A stretch of 60,000 nucleotides of DNA, from NCBI RefSeq assembly GCF_032854445.1, contig NC_088295.1:5770501-5830500 (forward strand), written 5' to 3'. Under the pieces are notes generated by a model. It did not search any database. It saw only the letters and a list, made by a program, of their open reading frames with translations, and had not been told where the DNA came from. This DNA comes from Liolophura sinensis (taxonomy: Eukaryota > Mollusca > Polyplacophora > Chitonida > Chitonidae). The position numbers and the translations under genes were made by a program. Positions 48,805-59,269 of this stretch are shown here, one piece after another (within the stretch, counting starts at the first letter, position 1; the number at the start of each line of letters is the position of its first letter).

Positions 48805-49890
48805 TCTCATCCATACATCAAGATGTTTTCCCTACACACATGTCACAGCATAGTCACATTTATCAGAGTAAGACTTTATGCATAAGAAAGAGTTAAGCTT
48901 TTCCAGAAGTGGTGAAAAGTTAATAATGGAACCCAGATCAGACGTGATGGAACTGATGAGCTTCTGAGACCGGAGTGGTATATCACTCACATGTGGAGCT
49001 ACATAGAGCGTTAACGTGCTTTAAAGATGAGGCTAATCTTATCACTCACCCGGGACGATCCAGATGATCCGCTAGCCTATTAACCTGTCACACAAACAAT
49101 GTAAGTAGGGATTGCAGAGGTGGAAACTTACCGCGTGGAATTAGCTAAAGCTCTGATAGGAGACAACATGATAGGAGACAATTATGATGTCATACATACA
49201 TGTTAAAATGCCAGATCAAAGGGGTAACGTTAAAGTCAGGGCCCATCTCGTAATTCCTAGTTTTGATTGTCTGTTCCTCATCGTGACAGAAATGTAAATA
49301 TGTTAACACCGACCAAGTCGGTGGCTTCTCATTCCGCCTTTTATGTTGAAAAGTCTGGAATGCTCATGCACGGATTATTATTCGAATAAGTAAAGTGGGG
49401 AAACTTCTACTTTTTGGTATAGTTCTTATTTGCGTACATATTGCAGATTTACAAACATCATATATTGGAGCATTTGACGTTGATTTCAAACTGAATGTCA
49501 CGTTTTCATATTGGCTGGAACATTCTTTTGAGTACAAGCTCTGCGTTCATTAATGTAAGTGGCATGTACATTGATACAGGGTACTCGGATGGACCTGTTG
49601 GACCTGAATAAGTGTGATTTTTGTCTCCTCGGGTGCCATTCGAATTCCTCCACCCACAAACCTGATCTCCATCATATAAGTAAAATATTCTTTTAAACAG
49701 TCTGTTGTGGTTGTTACCTGAAAAAAACATCATACTGATTACATGATTTCTACAGTCTTCATCATTATACTCAGATATCAGGTGAGGAAAAGATACCACA
49801 CGGAAATGCCAGATTGTGGAGTCGTACTGATTGTAAATGACAGTAGTCAAACAGGTTTCTGTAATGGTGGACTCTGATCGAGTCGCAGGA
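48805..49890. other. No gene recognised
   Basis: Mixed-composition sequence; a 114-residue minus-strand frame (49506-49850) has no motif I know. Confidence 0.5.
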
Positions 49891-49904
49891 TGAACATGCT
49901 TGTC

Positions 49905-50140
49905 GCTCAGTTAGTTAGCGCGCTTGCGCAGCGTAATGACCCAGGAGACTCTCACCAATGCGGTCGCTGTGAGTTTAAGTCCAGCTCATGCTGGCTTCCT
50001 CTCCGACCGTAAGTGGGAAGGTCTGCCAGCAACCTGCGGATGGTCGTGGGTTTTCCCCGGGCTCTGGTTTTTCTCCCACTCCCGTCGTATAAGTGAAACA
50101 TTCTTGAGTACGACGTAAACACCAATCAAATAAATAAATA
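49905..50140 (+). mobile_element. SINE-B copy with 12-bp TSD
   Basis: Begins within box A (GCTCAGTTAGTTAGCGCG), has box B GTGAGTTTAAGTCC, and ends in CACCAATCAAATAAATAAAT. Flanked by AACATGCTTGTC at 49893-49904 and 50141-50152. The missing first bases of the head show a slight 5' truncation at insertion. Confidence 0.93.
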
Positions 50141-50154
50141 AACATGCTTGTCTA

Positions 50155-51360
50155 TCAACCCCTCTACAACAGGAACTGCCGGTTCAGTCCCAGTCACGGA
50201 TAGTGAATTTTCCAGATTTCTCTGCCTCCATTCTTATTCCCAGCTAAAATAATACAAGCCAGAAAACAACTCTTGGAAATAAAGAAATCATAGAGGTGAG
50301 CAGTCTCAATAGAATTTTGTGGACAATACCACTTTGGGTATAGGCGGAGGATTTCTTAAATCCAAATTAAGTTCCAACCACTTCGCCCATGGTAGGCCTA
50401 CATGCGGGGTCATTTAATCCTGTCATGAATGCCATATTTAATGCGTAAACACCAATACAAGCAACTTTTCCCCCGCTACCCTCGTAGCCAATTAAAACAC
50501 AGTTATGCCACATCCCCACAGCAAACCATCACTTCCTTGATTTGCGCGATAATTTACCGCCGCGTTTTCGTGGCACATCTATTACTATATAATATATAGT
50601 ATCTTCCTTTTGCTACTAATATCATATCCACGGGTAGATAATCACCTATTTCCAAGGACATTTCCCAGAATATATCTGTGATTGATCACCCACTGTTGTC
50701 CAGTGAATGTAATGAACTGCTGATTGCGATTGCTAGCTCTTACACATGAAGTACACTTACATAATCATCCCAGTATGCACATCCCTATATAGAAATAATT
50801 CAATCGGGCCTTGCCCTTCTTTTTAACGATATGAATAAAGTCCCATGAATGCAAAGTTAGGTGTAAGTACCAGGTCCTGGGTAAAGCCGCATACATGGCT
50901 GAGCACTGATAGTACACGTGTAAACAAGAGGAAAGGTCCTTTTAGCTTATCCAGAATGTGAGAGCTCATAGTGAAAATACCCTGTACATGTCCGCCTGTG
51001 TCAACTGACAGCCTCCCATACACAGTGATTTATTAAAACTAGCAACCAAACCAGGCCAGTATTGGCAGTATTATTGGTCGTGAACCAGTGATTTAATTTA
51101 AATTTAATTCTTTATTTGTTAAAGAAGGATTGCCCACAACCGGTGGCCACTGAGGGGGCTTCTTTCTCAGCATACATATCATGGGGATATTTAAATGCTG
51201 TCTTATATATAGTAACATAGGTGTAGCGTGTAGCACAGTATGTGAGGTACATCACTGCAAACCTGCATACAAAATAGTCAGCTGGCCACTTATCAGGTAA
51301 TACCTATTTACAAGGTTGGTTGACACTTGTGCGAGTGTGATGTTGGATAGTTTGAAAGTT
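50155..51360. other. No gene recognised
   Basis: AT-rich sequence without recognisable features. Confidence 0.5.
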
Positions 51361-51364
51361 GTCA

Positions 51365-51722
51365 AATACCCGCTTCACACGGCATAATTTAAACCAGATC
51401 AAATCTGCACTAAAATGCGTGCGTTCACACGACCATGTGGTCAAGCCGGTTTTAAGCCAGTTCAGGGATTTGCCCGTTCACACGGTCAAATTTAAGCTGG
51501 TTTAGCAAGTACATCATCCTGACCTCCATGTAGCCGGGGCATTTAATCCAGTTAGCGTTTACACGGCACAGATAAACCCGCTCACGCCCTGAAACTGGCT
51601 TAAAGCGACAAATAAACCGGATTAAATGCCCCCCTTTGCCTTCTCAAGGGCGACGTCAAAATGGCTCAAAGACACTTTCACAAGTTAAACCAGCTTAACT
51701 TTGGTCGTGTGAACCGCCTATA
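51365..51722. mobile_element. MITE-like element, TTCACACG-type inverted ends
   Basis: Left end CGCTTCACACGGCATAATTT and right end (reverse complement) GCGGTTCACACGACCAAAGT. Inside, GGGGCATTTAATCCAGTT at about 51536 and AACCGGATTAAATGCCCC at about 51617 form another inverted pair. Phrases of TTCACACGGTC and (A/T)AAGC(C/T)GGTTTA recur in both orientations. No coding capacity. Confidence 0.65.
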
Positions 51723-51726
51723 AGAG

Positions 51727-53305
51727 ACGTGCGTGAAGTTCGCTCGCAGCTCACAATTAACAGTTCACAATTCAAAAGGGACCATGAATCGTTTTCAGTT
51801 AACCTCTGTTGACGTCATACTGAATGATTAACCGAACTGTTACACGAAGTGTTAACGGGCATTTAGGCCTTAATCAAAACACGTAGAGATTTCATACTTG
51901 GTACACGCACCAAACGAACTGAATATTTCCGATGTACTTGTTACTATACCCACCTGTAGACAGGGGATAGTGTATGACGGCATCAAATTGTTACAGTAAT
52001 TAGCAGTGAGTATTTCCACCGCAAGAAAAGCTCCACACATAGAGTAGATCTTTCGGATTGTTAGTGCGCCTAATGTAATATTACTGTTTTAAGTATAAGA
52101 AATAGATAAGTCACATCGTTCCACTCATATCCCGCACCAGGACCCAGTGATTATCAACAATTGTTATCTGAGTAATGTAACGAAACTGTCATCCTTACTA
52201 CTTTTTGTTCCTGCTGACTTTCTCTTGCCGACTGCTCGTTTGCGAGCAGGCCAAGGATAAAACGAGTGTCAATTAGTTTGTTGATACTAATACAAAAGAA
52301 AGAAGCTTTTCAGAGAAAGGAAAATATTATACATAAACACGGGTCTTTGTGGCCAAGAGGGTTTGCACAACAGCAACGGCGCAATGACCCAGAAGTCACC
52401 CACCAATGCAGTTGCTGTGAGTTCAAGTCCAGCTCATGCTAGCTTCCTCTTCGGCCGTCTGGGAATGTGTGGCAACAACCTGCTGATGGTTGTGTGTTCC
52501 CTCGGCCTTTGTCCGGTTTCCTGTCATCATCATGCTGGTCGCTGTCGTACAAGTGAAATATTCTTGAGTACCGCGCAAAACACTAAACAAATAAATAAAT
52601 AAATAAATAAATATACATGCATAATATTTACCCACTATTAAGTCTTTAACGTATATTTTGCTATCGAAATGTATTAATTTGTTTCCTATTACAAACAAAA
52701 AAAGTTTACAATATGTTTAACTTTCACCGGACAAAATCAGTTAAATGATAAAAGTTTAAAACACAGTAGAGTATATCAAAACATTTGTAACAGACTTAAA
52801 CTTCAGTGAAGATTTGTCGTCAAAATCACTTCGGGTTACAGGAAAATTCGACAACCCTCCACAAGTCCCACATGGACTTCTCCGTATGAACCAGATGCGT
52901 TAAAACATTCAACGTATACTTCAAGGGCTTATTTGTGGACCAAGTAACAAGATAATAACTTGCCGAGTGAACATCAGAAAACAGTTCAGTTAACAGTTAG
53001 GTTAAAATTTCAGTATGACGTCAACTGACCTTGGGCGCCGTTCTTGTACGGCTGGCCAAAAACTGTTTGTGTACCAAGTATGAAATCTCTACGTGTTTTC
53101 GTTGAGGCGTAAGCGCCAGTTAACAGTTCAGTTTACAGTTCGGTTAACCATTCAGTATCACTTCACCTTAGGTCAGGCGGCTATACTGCCGTTTTGTAGG
53201 CCATGTACGTATGTAATTTTTTAAAATATATATGATCATTTTTAATGGGAAATTAATTAAACTGCGAACTGTTAACTGTGAACATCAAGCGAACTTTACA
53301 CACGT
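51727..53305. mobile_element. 1.6-kb non-autonomous element with ~190-bp imperfect inverted repeats
   Basis: Left end ACGTGCGTGAAGTTCGCTCG; right end (reverse complement) ACGTGTGTAAAGTTCGCTTG. Deeper in, ACACGTAGAGATTTCATACT followed by TGGTACAC at about 51880 is mirrored by GTACCAAGTATGAAATCTCT at about 53072. Both arms also share AACAGTTC, TTCAGTATGACGTCA-like and GTTAACAGTT phrases. There is no transposase frame. A SINE-B copy lies inside. Confidence 0.7.
52341..52613 (+). mobile_element. SINE-B copy nested in the 1.6-kb element
   Basis: Contains GCGCAATGACCCAGAAGTCA, GTGAGTTCAAGTCCAGCTCA, the GTACAAGTGAAATATTCTTG tail region and an AAATAAAT run of five repeats. Diverged head; no clean TSD. 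Confidence 0.85.
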
Positions 53306-53309
53306 GTTT

Positions 53310-53755
53310 AAGAGGCTTTAAATCAATCACTGACCGAAACACAATCATGTACACTTTTAAAGATAAGTTTGTTGTCTGCTAAAGATAGGTTGAGATCCAT
53401 TTACTGAAGATATATAATTTGGCCAGAATGTGAGAAACACAGAGTAGTGGATACCGAGTGAGACAAATTGAGTCAGCGTTTCAAACATGAGCTCTCTATG
53501 AAGGGTAACTACAGATCATTCTTGGGCGAGGAAAGATGGCACGTTTGGATAGAAGCTGCTTGTATATAGAGGGGTGGGGGGGGGGGGTAAATTTCAGTCC
53601 TTAGTTGTTTTTGGAAGAAAATGATGAACTAAGTATGCATTTGAACTGATGTTGATAGTTCGAACAATACATTTAAAATATTTTTATTAGCTACTTGGGG
53701 AAGCAATTAACGTGGTAGGAAGCACAATGGTTTTCATACTGATTTCACTGTCGCC
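53310..53755. other. No gene recognised
   Basis: AT-rich with a 14-base G-rich tract near 53575-53590. Confidence 0.5.
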
Positions 53756-53769
53756 TAGAACATTCCTTT

Positions 53770-54037
53770 GGGGCCTCCGTGGCTCAGTTGGTTAGCGCGC
53801 TGGCGCAGCGTAATGACCCAGAAGCCTCTCACCAATGCGGTCGCTGTGAGTTCAAGTCCAGCTCATGCTGGCTTCCTCTCCGGCCGTAAGTGGGAAGGTC
53901 TGGCAGCAACCTGCGGATGGTTGTGGGTTTCCCCGGGCTATGCCCGGTTTTCTCCCACCATAATGCTGGCCGCCGTCGTATAAGTGAAACATTCTTGAGT
54001 ACGGCGTAAAACACCTGTCAAATAAACAAAAATGAAC
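53770..54037 (+). mobile_element. SINE-B, the most complete copy
   Basis: A full tRNA-like head (GGGGCCTCCGTGGCTCAGTT; box A GTGGCTCAGTTGGTTAGCGC; box B GAGTTCAAGTCC), then the body AACCTGCGGATGGTTGTGGG, and the tail ACATTCTTGAGTACGGCGTA. Imperfect flanks AGAACATTCCTTT (53757) and AGAACCTACCTTT (54038) may be an aged TSD. Use as the family reference in this window. Confidence 0.92.
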
Positions 54038-54179
54038 AGAACCTACCTTTCGTCTTTCCATCATGATTGAAAGCTGTTGACTGCTTCTGTTTGTATGATT
54101 AGCTCTTTGATGGTTTTGTTACACGTCGTTTTGGAATTGGCCTTATAAATGGCACACGAATGTCTGTTTCGGCGCATAG

Positions 54180-54295
54180 ATTAGAAGCCCCGCACCAATG
54201 CGTTCGCGATGAATTCAATTTCAGATCAGGATGTTTTCCTCTCCGGTCGTATGGGGGAAAGTCTTTCAGCAAATTGTGAATGGTCGTGGTTTTAC
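54180..54295 (+). mobile_element. Diverged SINE-B fragment
   Basis: CACCAATGCGTTCGCGATGA, CCTCTCCGGTCGTATGGGGG and GAATGGTCGTGG follow the SINE-B order with many changes; tail missing. Confidence 0.65.
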
Positions 54296-54299
54296 TTAT

Positions 54300-54955
54300 T
54301 TATTGTCTATATTTTCTACCTGCTCGCTTTTAAAAGGTCAGTTATGAATGAAACTTATTCATTGGATAACAAAATAGCCTTGCGTTTACATGTACGTCTA
54401 ATTTGCGCCTTTCATTATAGTAATCAAGTGCCACACACGACTACACACGCACGCGCACCGAGGGCAATTTTGGATTTATCCTTTTCCATCTCCAAATCTG
54501 ACTGAGGGACTAGTCTATTGATCTCTTCTGCTATCCTGAACAGCTCGCAGTACTGAAGGAAGTATTCACAGTTCCGCAGGATTCATTGGCCAGTTAACGA
54601 TCGTTGTTATGTAGCTCGGCCTTTGATTGGCGTATCAGCAGCTCGTCTGTGGTGGGTAGGGCTTGTCGGGTTTCCTGTTCCTCATTCAGCCGTTCACTTT
54701 GTAGCAGATCTGGCGTACCTGAAGAGCGACAGCTTAGCCTAGTGGAGGCAGGGCAATGCTTAGCCCAGCGCATCAGACCGTTAATGAGGGCCGTCATTAC
54801 TCGTGATACTGCTCGCATATGTTTACTTACTTTTACCTGTTCCATCTGTGAGGCTAGTCTGTGGTGTATGAAATGTCAGAAGCATTCGACAGTAAACTGT
54901 TCCATACTGGAATTACCACGACTTTTCCGGAAAATTAAAGAAATGGGCAACGTGC
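54300..54955. other. Upstream region of the opsin-like exon
   Basis: More GC-rich than its surroundings. A 119-codon frame (54604-54963) ends in TGA overlapping the opsin start (ATGA). It has no recognisable domain. 5' UTR or promoter is expected here, but no TATA or exon boundary stands out. Confidence 0.4.
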
Positions 54956-54959
54956 CGGA

Positions 54960-55210
54960 ATGATGAACCCCGCGGACCAGGCCAACTCTAGCACGGGAAA
55001 CTCATGTATTCAGTTGTCTTGTAGTGGGGATCAGCTTGTTTTCTCGGGCTGTCAGGACTACAAGGCTGACCACGCCCCCTTTTCACACCCTCACTGGGAT
55101 CTCTTCCCTCGCCTCACCCACAAGGCTCATATCATATTTGGCGTGTTTGCCTTGGTCTTTGGAATAGCTGCAATATTAGGTAACCTTGCCGTAATATGGA
55201 CGTTTTGCAG
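54960..55210 (+). CDS. Opsin-like GPCR, first coding exon (N-terminus and TM1)
   Basis: Would encode a light-sensing, Gq-type seven-helix receptor of the plasma membrane. The 83 complete codons begin with an extracellular N-terminus bearing N-glycosylation sequons (N9-S-S, N14-S-C). Then comes the HPHWDLFP motif at residues 43-50, typical just before TM1 in rhabdomeric opsins and melanopsins. TM1 is IIFGVFALVFGIAAILGN with the class A Asn (1.50) at residue 75. The frame is closed upstream by TAA at 54936, so this Met or the next one is the start. The exon ends at TGCAG|GTAAGT, a perfect donor, phase 2. I found no exon with TM2-TM7 (including the chromophore lysine) before the window ends, so the remaining exons should lie past 60000. 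Another class A GPCR is possible; the HPHW motif is the main reason for opsin. Confidence 0.72.
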
Positions 55211-55214
55211 GTAA

Positions 55215-56675
55215 GTCAGATAAATCCAAGAATTTCTCGTAACCTTCAGGAGTACAAATCTAAAAGGATATTGCGTGGTTGGTTTGTCTATGTAAATTGA
55301 AAAGATTCCTGATTCATGGCTTACAAGTGGCTTTCTTGCCAAGTCCAAAACACTGTTGTCGCTGCTCTGGTTTTACTTGCAATGCTGTTTGCAGCTTTTA
55401 TATTTCATATACCATGCAGTCACAGATGGGTTCATTCTTGTTGTTGTGTTTCCACGAGTAGTACAGTTTGCGAGTCTATTTTAGAGACTCACTTCTAAGG
55501 TTCGTGGTTGCACAAGAACTTTTTGTAGGAGATAATAGGCATATACATGGAATGTCATGTCTGTATCAGCGGACAGCAGATAGTGCTGATTGGTACGGAA
55601 GCCCATTTTTGTACGATGTACAAAGTGGCGAGGATGCGAGGTAGAGGATTTGAAGTGAAGTATCCTCACTGTCTTGTTATTTGTCGGACAATGTCCATGA
55701 TAGTTAATATCCGTCGGGTCATGGTCGTTGGACTGAATTCCGGTTCATATCAAAGCTATGACCTACATTTCAGATTCTTTACTTGATAGTGGACCAGGAT
55801 AACATGTAGTTTTGCTGGGTGCCACACAGCGATGGCAGAATGGTCCGCTTCATGAATAGGCTTCACTATGCCGAGTCTGAAACAAGTGGTGAAAAATTCA
55901 TTTGTCCATTGGGCTCTGGTCCCAGATTCCATGTTATACATTTCCAGGAAACAAGGAGTTAATCTCTGATATCCGTGAACAGAAAACACGATAGGCTTAC
56001 AACCCATTCATGTTAACATGTAAAACTGATTCATGTATGTCTGATTATGATCAGACTGAAATTAATTGTCAGCATTTAACACCACTCGTTTATCTAAACA
56101 CCTTGATCGGAAAGTTCGTTCCAAATCGTGATCACAGTCGTATGATAGCAAACGTACATGGCACGAGCATCGGATATGATAAATGATAAACATCAAATTT
56201 ATGCCGATTCACAGGCCAGAAAAACTTGTTCTAACAAACTGGATCAGTGATCTGTTATACTGTGTATAATAGCTGTTAAGATGAATATGTCATGATTTAA
56301 AATAAATACATAAATGTTGCTTGATAAACTACAATCGCTGTGTCAAGAGGAACATCTATAGTTTCATTGTTGTAGTTTTTTTGTAAATTTCATATGAATT
56401 TAATCAGAAACGCGAGATTTTTTAAATTGCCGTTGCTTTTTTCCCCTTTTTTTGTTGACAGCAGGATGTCGTGGTAAAATTAGTTCGGTGTTCAGTTGTG
56501 AATTGGATATGGTTATCTGTGAAAATTCATGCTACCAATCAAAATTTCTCCCTGATTGTGTGTAGAACGTGTGGGAAATGTTATATCATTGACATAGGTG
56601 CATTATGGGATAGTAGGGGATGTGGGCCAAGCACTGTTTGGGTCGGTGTCAGTAGGTGTGTACTGTTACTGGTTA
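55215..56675. other. Intron of the opsin-like gene; nothing else recognised
   Basis: AT-rich. Several 60-80 residue frames occur, none with TM2-TM3 opsin motifs such as LRTPSN or the LAxxD core. Confidence 0.5.
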
Positions 56676-56679
56676 GGAG

Positions 56680-57170
56680 GCGATGTCTGTACATCTTCAG
56701 CATTGTATGCCATTGACACGTTCCAGACTAATGCCGACAAACATTTTGGCATTAAAACCGGTCTGATGCAAAGAGACGCCGCAGTGATAAGATCGAAATA
56801 ATTTTGAAAAAGACGTTGTAACATATAACAATCAGGCAAAGAGCCAAATACACCAAGTCCCACCAGACTCTTAATGAGTGCAGACTCCAGGTCTCGGTGC
56901 GCACAGAAAGATTTTTAGCTTCGTGGGTACGGGCAGTACATCAAAAAGTGGATGTTTGTATCCAGATTGGGCAAATTTTAACTCCAGCCGCCCTGTTTGA
57001 ACCCAAACTTGCCACAGCACGGGAACCATACAGAGGAGCATATTTCTGGTGTAGCATTACATGATCGATGGTACTGACAAATTGTAAAAGTGTTTTTCTT
57101 GATGAATGCTGATTACACGTCGGTTGGTTATTACTGGGGAGGCTGATCATAATCATTGCCCATGTGTGTC
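56680..57170 (-). pseudogene. Possible LINE 3'-region fragment
   Basis: On the minus strand, frame-shifted pieces read SLHQTGF and, before it, FSKLF and LGVFGSLPD, resembling the post-RT part of CR1-type LINEs (FLGxLCxLP ... LFxRL ... HQTGFIPDI). Several frames are needed and stops intervene. Confidence 0.35.
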
Positions 57171-57174
57171 AAAC

Positions 57175-57900
57175 TTGTCTCTAGTAGTGGCAAGGATATC
57201 GCTTGTATGCATGAGTTTCCTCACTGGAAGAGTTTGTCTCCACAGGAAGTACGGTGTTCAGTGTAAGGTTATGGAACAAGACAGGGCTTGCTGCTCCGCA
57301 TGACTGCTTCGCCTTACTGCTTCGCTTTTGCCACATTGCCTTACTGCTTTGCCTTGTTTCGCTTTGTTGCTTTGCTTTTACCTCTTGGCTGCTACACTGC
57401 TTAGCTAACGGTTTTTACCCGTGTTCAGTAAACGAATAATGATTTGGTAACTTCATCCCGTCGGCAGCACAGTATAACACAGTATAAAAAAGAACTCCAA
57501 AACAGAATTTTGCTATACCATTCAGAAAGCTACTGCAGATCAAAATAATCCTTTGGAAACCATAGCTGCATTTGCAATGCCTGTTTATATCAGAAAATAA
57601 GTAAAGAATCAGATCTATAAATCTATGCGCTGAAATCTGTAGACCTGCAGTTTAGCCAAACGATGACGTAGTGCCCTCTATTCAGAGCACTCTATTCAAA
57701 ATACATTGTAGCTGTTAGAAAGTTATTGATTTTTTAGGTGTTTTTCCCCTTTTTGATTTATGTAGTAGCATCTGTCTTTTCTCTTGCCTCTTGTTTTCTC
57801 GTATATGCAGCTGAGAGGTGGGACCAGTGTGCTACTGTTGATGAAGATCCCATGCACTAAGTCGGTATTAAAGCCTCTCTTTTATTTTTTACGTAGATGT
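57175..57900. other. No gene recognised
   Basis: Contains a run of imperfect GCTTTGCTT/GCTTCGCCT phrases at 57290-57400; otherwise nothing. Confidence 0.5.
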
Positions 57901-57904
57901 ATCT

Positions 57905-59265
57905 GTGACATGTCGTGTGCAGATAATTGCTGACCGAAATGTTCTGCGCAGATAAATCGCCCACTGAAACGTCGTATGCAGGTAATTTAGTTACTAATTC
58001 ATATGGTTACAGTTTTACGCCGTACTCAAGAATATTGTACGTATACGACGCTGTATGCAGATAAATTGCGTGCTTAAATGTCATGTACAGATAAATCACA
58101 GGCTGAAATGGTGTGTGCAGATAAATGGCTGGTTGAAATATCGTGTGCAGATAAATCGCTGCCTTTAATGCTGTGTACAGATAAATCGCAGGCCAAAATG
58201 TCATGAACAGATAAATGGCTGCCTTTAATGCTATGTGCAAATAAATCGCCGACCAAAATGTAACGTGCAGATAAACCGCTGCCTTTAATGCTGTTTGCAG
58301 ATAAATCGCAGGCCAAAATGTCATGCACAGATAAATCGATACCTTTAATGCTATATGCAGATAAATCGCAGGCCAGACTGTCATGTACAAATAAAACGCA
58401 GGCTGAAATGTTGTGTGCAGAAAAATCGATGGCTGAAATATCGTGTGCAGATAAATCACAGGCCAAAATGTCATATGCAGATAAATCGATGTCTGAAATG
58501 CTATGTGCAGATAAATCGCAGGCTGAAATGCTATGTGCAGATAAATCGCAGGTTGAAATGCTATGTGCAGATAAATCGCTGTCTGAAATGCCATGTGCAG
58601 ATAAATCGCAGGTTGAAATGCCATGTGCAGATAAATCGCAGGTTGAAATGGTGTGTACAGATAAATCGCAGGTCAATATGTCATGTGCAGATAAATCGCG
58701 GGCCAAAATGTCATGTACAGATAAATCGGTTACTAAGATGTCATGTGCCGATAAATCGCGATTCCAAAATGTCATGTGCAGATAAATCGCTGGCTGAATT
58801 GTCGTGTGCAGGTAAATCGCTGTATGAAATGCTGTGTACAGATAACTTGCAGGCCAAAATGTCATGTACAGATAAATCGGTTACTAAGATGTCATGTGCC
58901 GATAAATCGCGATTCCAAAATGTCATGTGCAGATAAACCGCTGGCTGAAATGTCATGTGCAGATAAATCGCTCGCTGAATTGTCGTGTGTAGGTAAATCG
59001 CTGTCTGAAATTCTGTGTTGATGTAAATGAGAGGTCAAAATGTCATGTACAGATAAATCGCTGGCTAAAATGTTGTGTGCAGATAAATCGCTGACTGAAT
59101 TGTCACGTGCAGGTAAATCGCTGTCTCAAATTATGTGTGCAGATAAATCGCTGGACAAAATGTCATGTGCAGATAAATCGCTGGCTGATATGTTGTGTAC
59201 AGATAAATTGCTGTCTGAAATGCTGTGTGCAGAGAAATCGCTGGCTGAATTGTCGTGTGCTTGTA
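57905..59265 (+). repeat. 30-bp minisatellite, about 45 copies
   Basis: The unit contains ATGTCATGTGCAGATAAATC and then GCTGGCTGAA. Because 30 is a multiple of three and the unit has no stop in four of six frames, long frames appear on both strands (up to 263 codons). Block duplications are visible: 58706-58775 recurs at 58857-58927. Confidence 0.94.
58003..58048 (-). mobile_element. SINE-B tail fragment in the 30-bp array
   Basis: GTTTTACGCCGTACTCAAGA and ATATTG-ACG-ATACGACG match the SINE-B 3' end; the repeat units resume at GTATGCAGATAAAT directly after it. Confidence 0.65.
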
Positions 59266-59269
59266 CTCC

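Noticed and set aside
53770-53860. tRNA gene with a GTGGCTCAGTTGG box A
   Set aside because: Box A and box B are present but the sequence is the head of SINE-B, with repeated copies and a SINE tail, and no proper cloverleaf.
54594-54963. 119-codon plus-strand frame and 83-codon minus-strand frame upstream of the opsin exon
   Set aside because: No domain recognised; more likely leader or promoter sequence of moderate GC content.
58074-58865. 263-codon minus-strand frame and overlapping plus-strand frames
   Set aside because: All are produced by a 30-bp repeat lacking stops in four frames; no non-repeat start or end sequence supports a gene.
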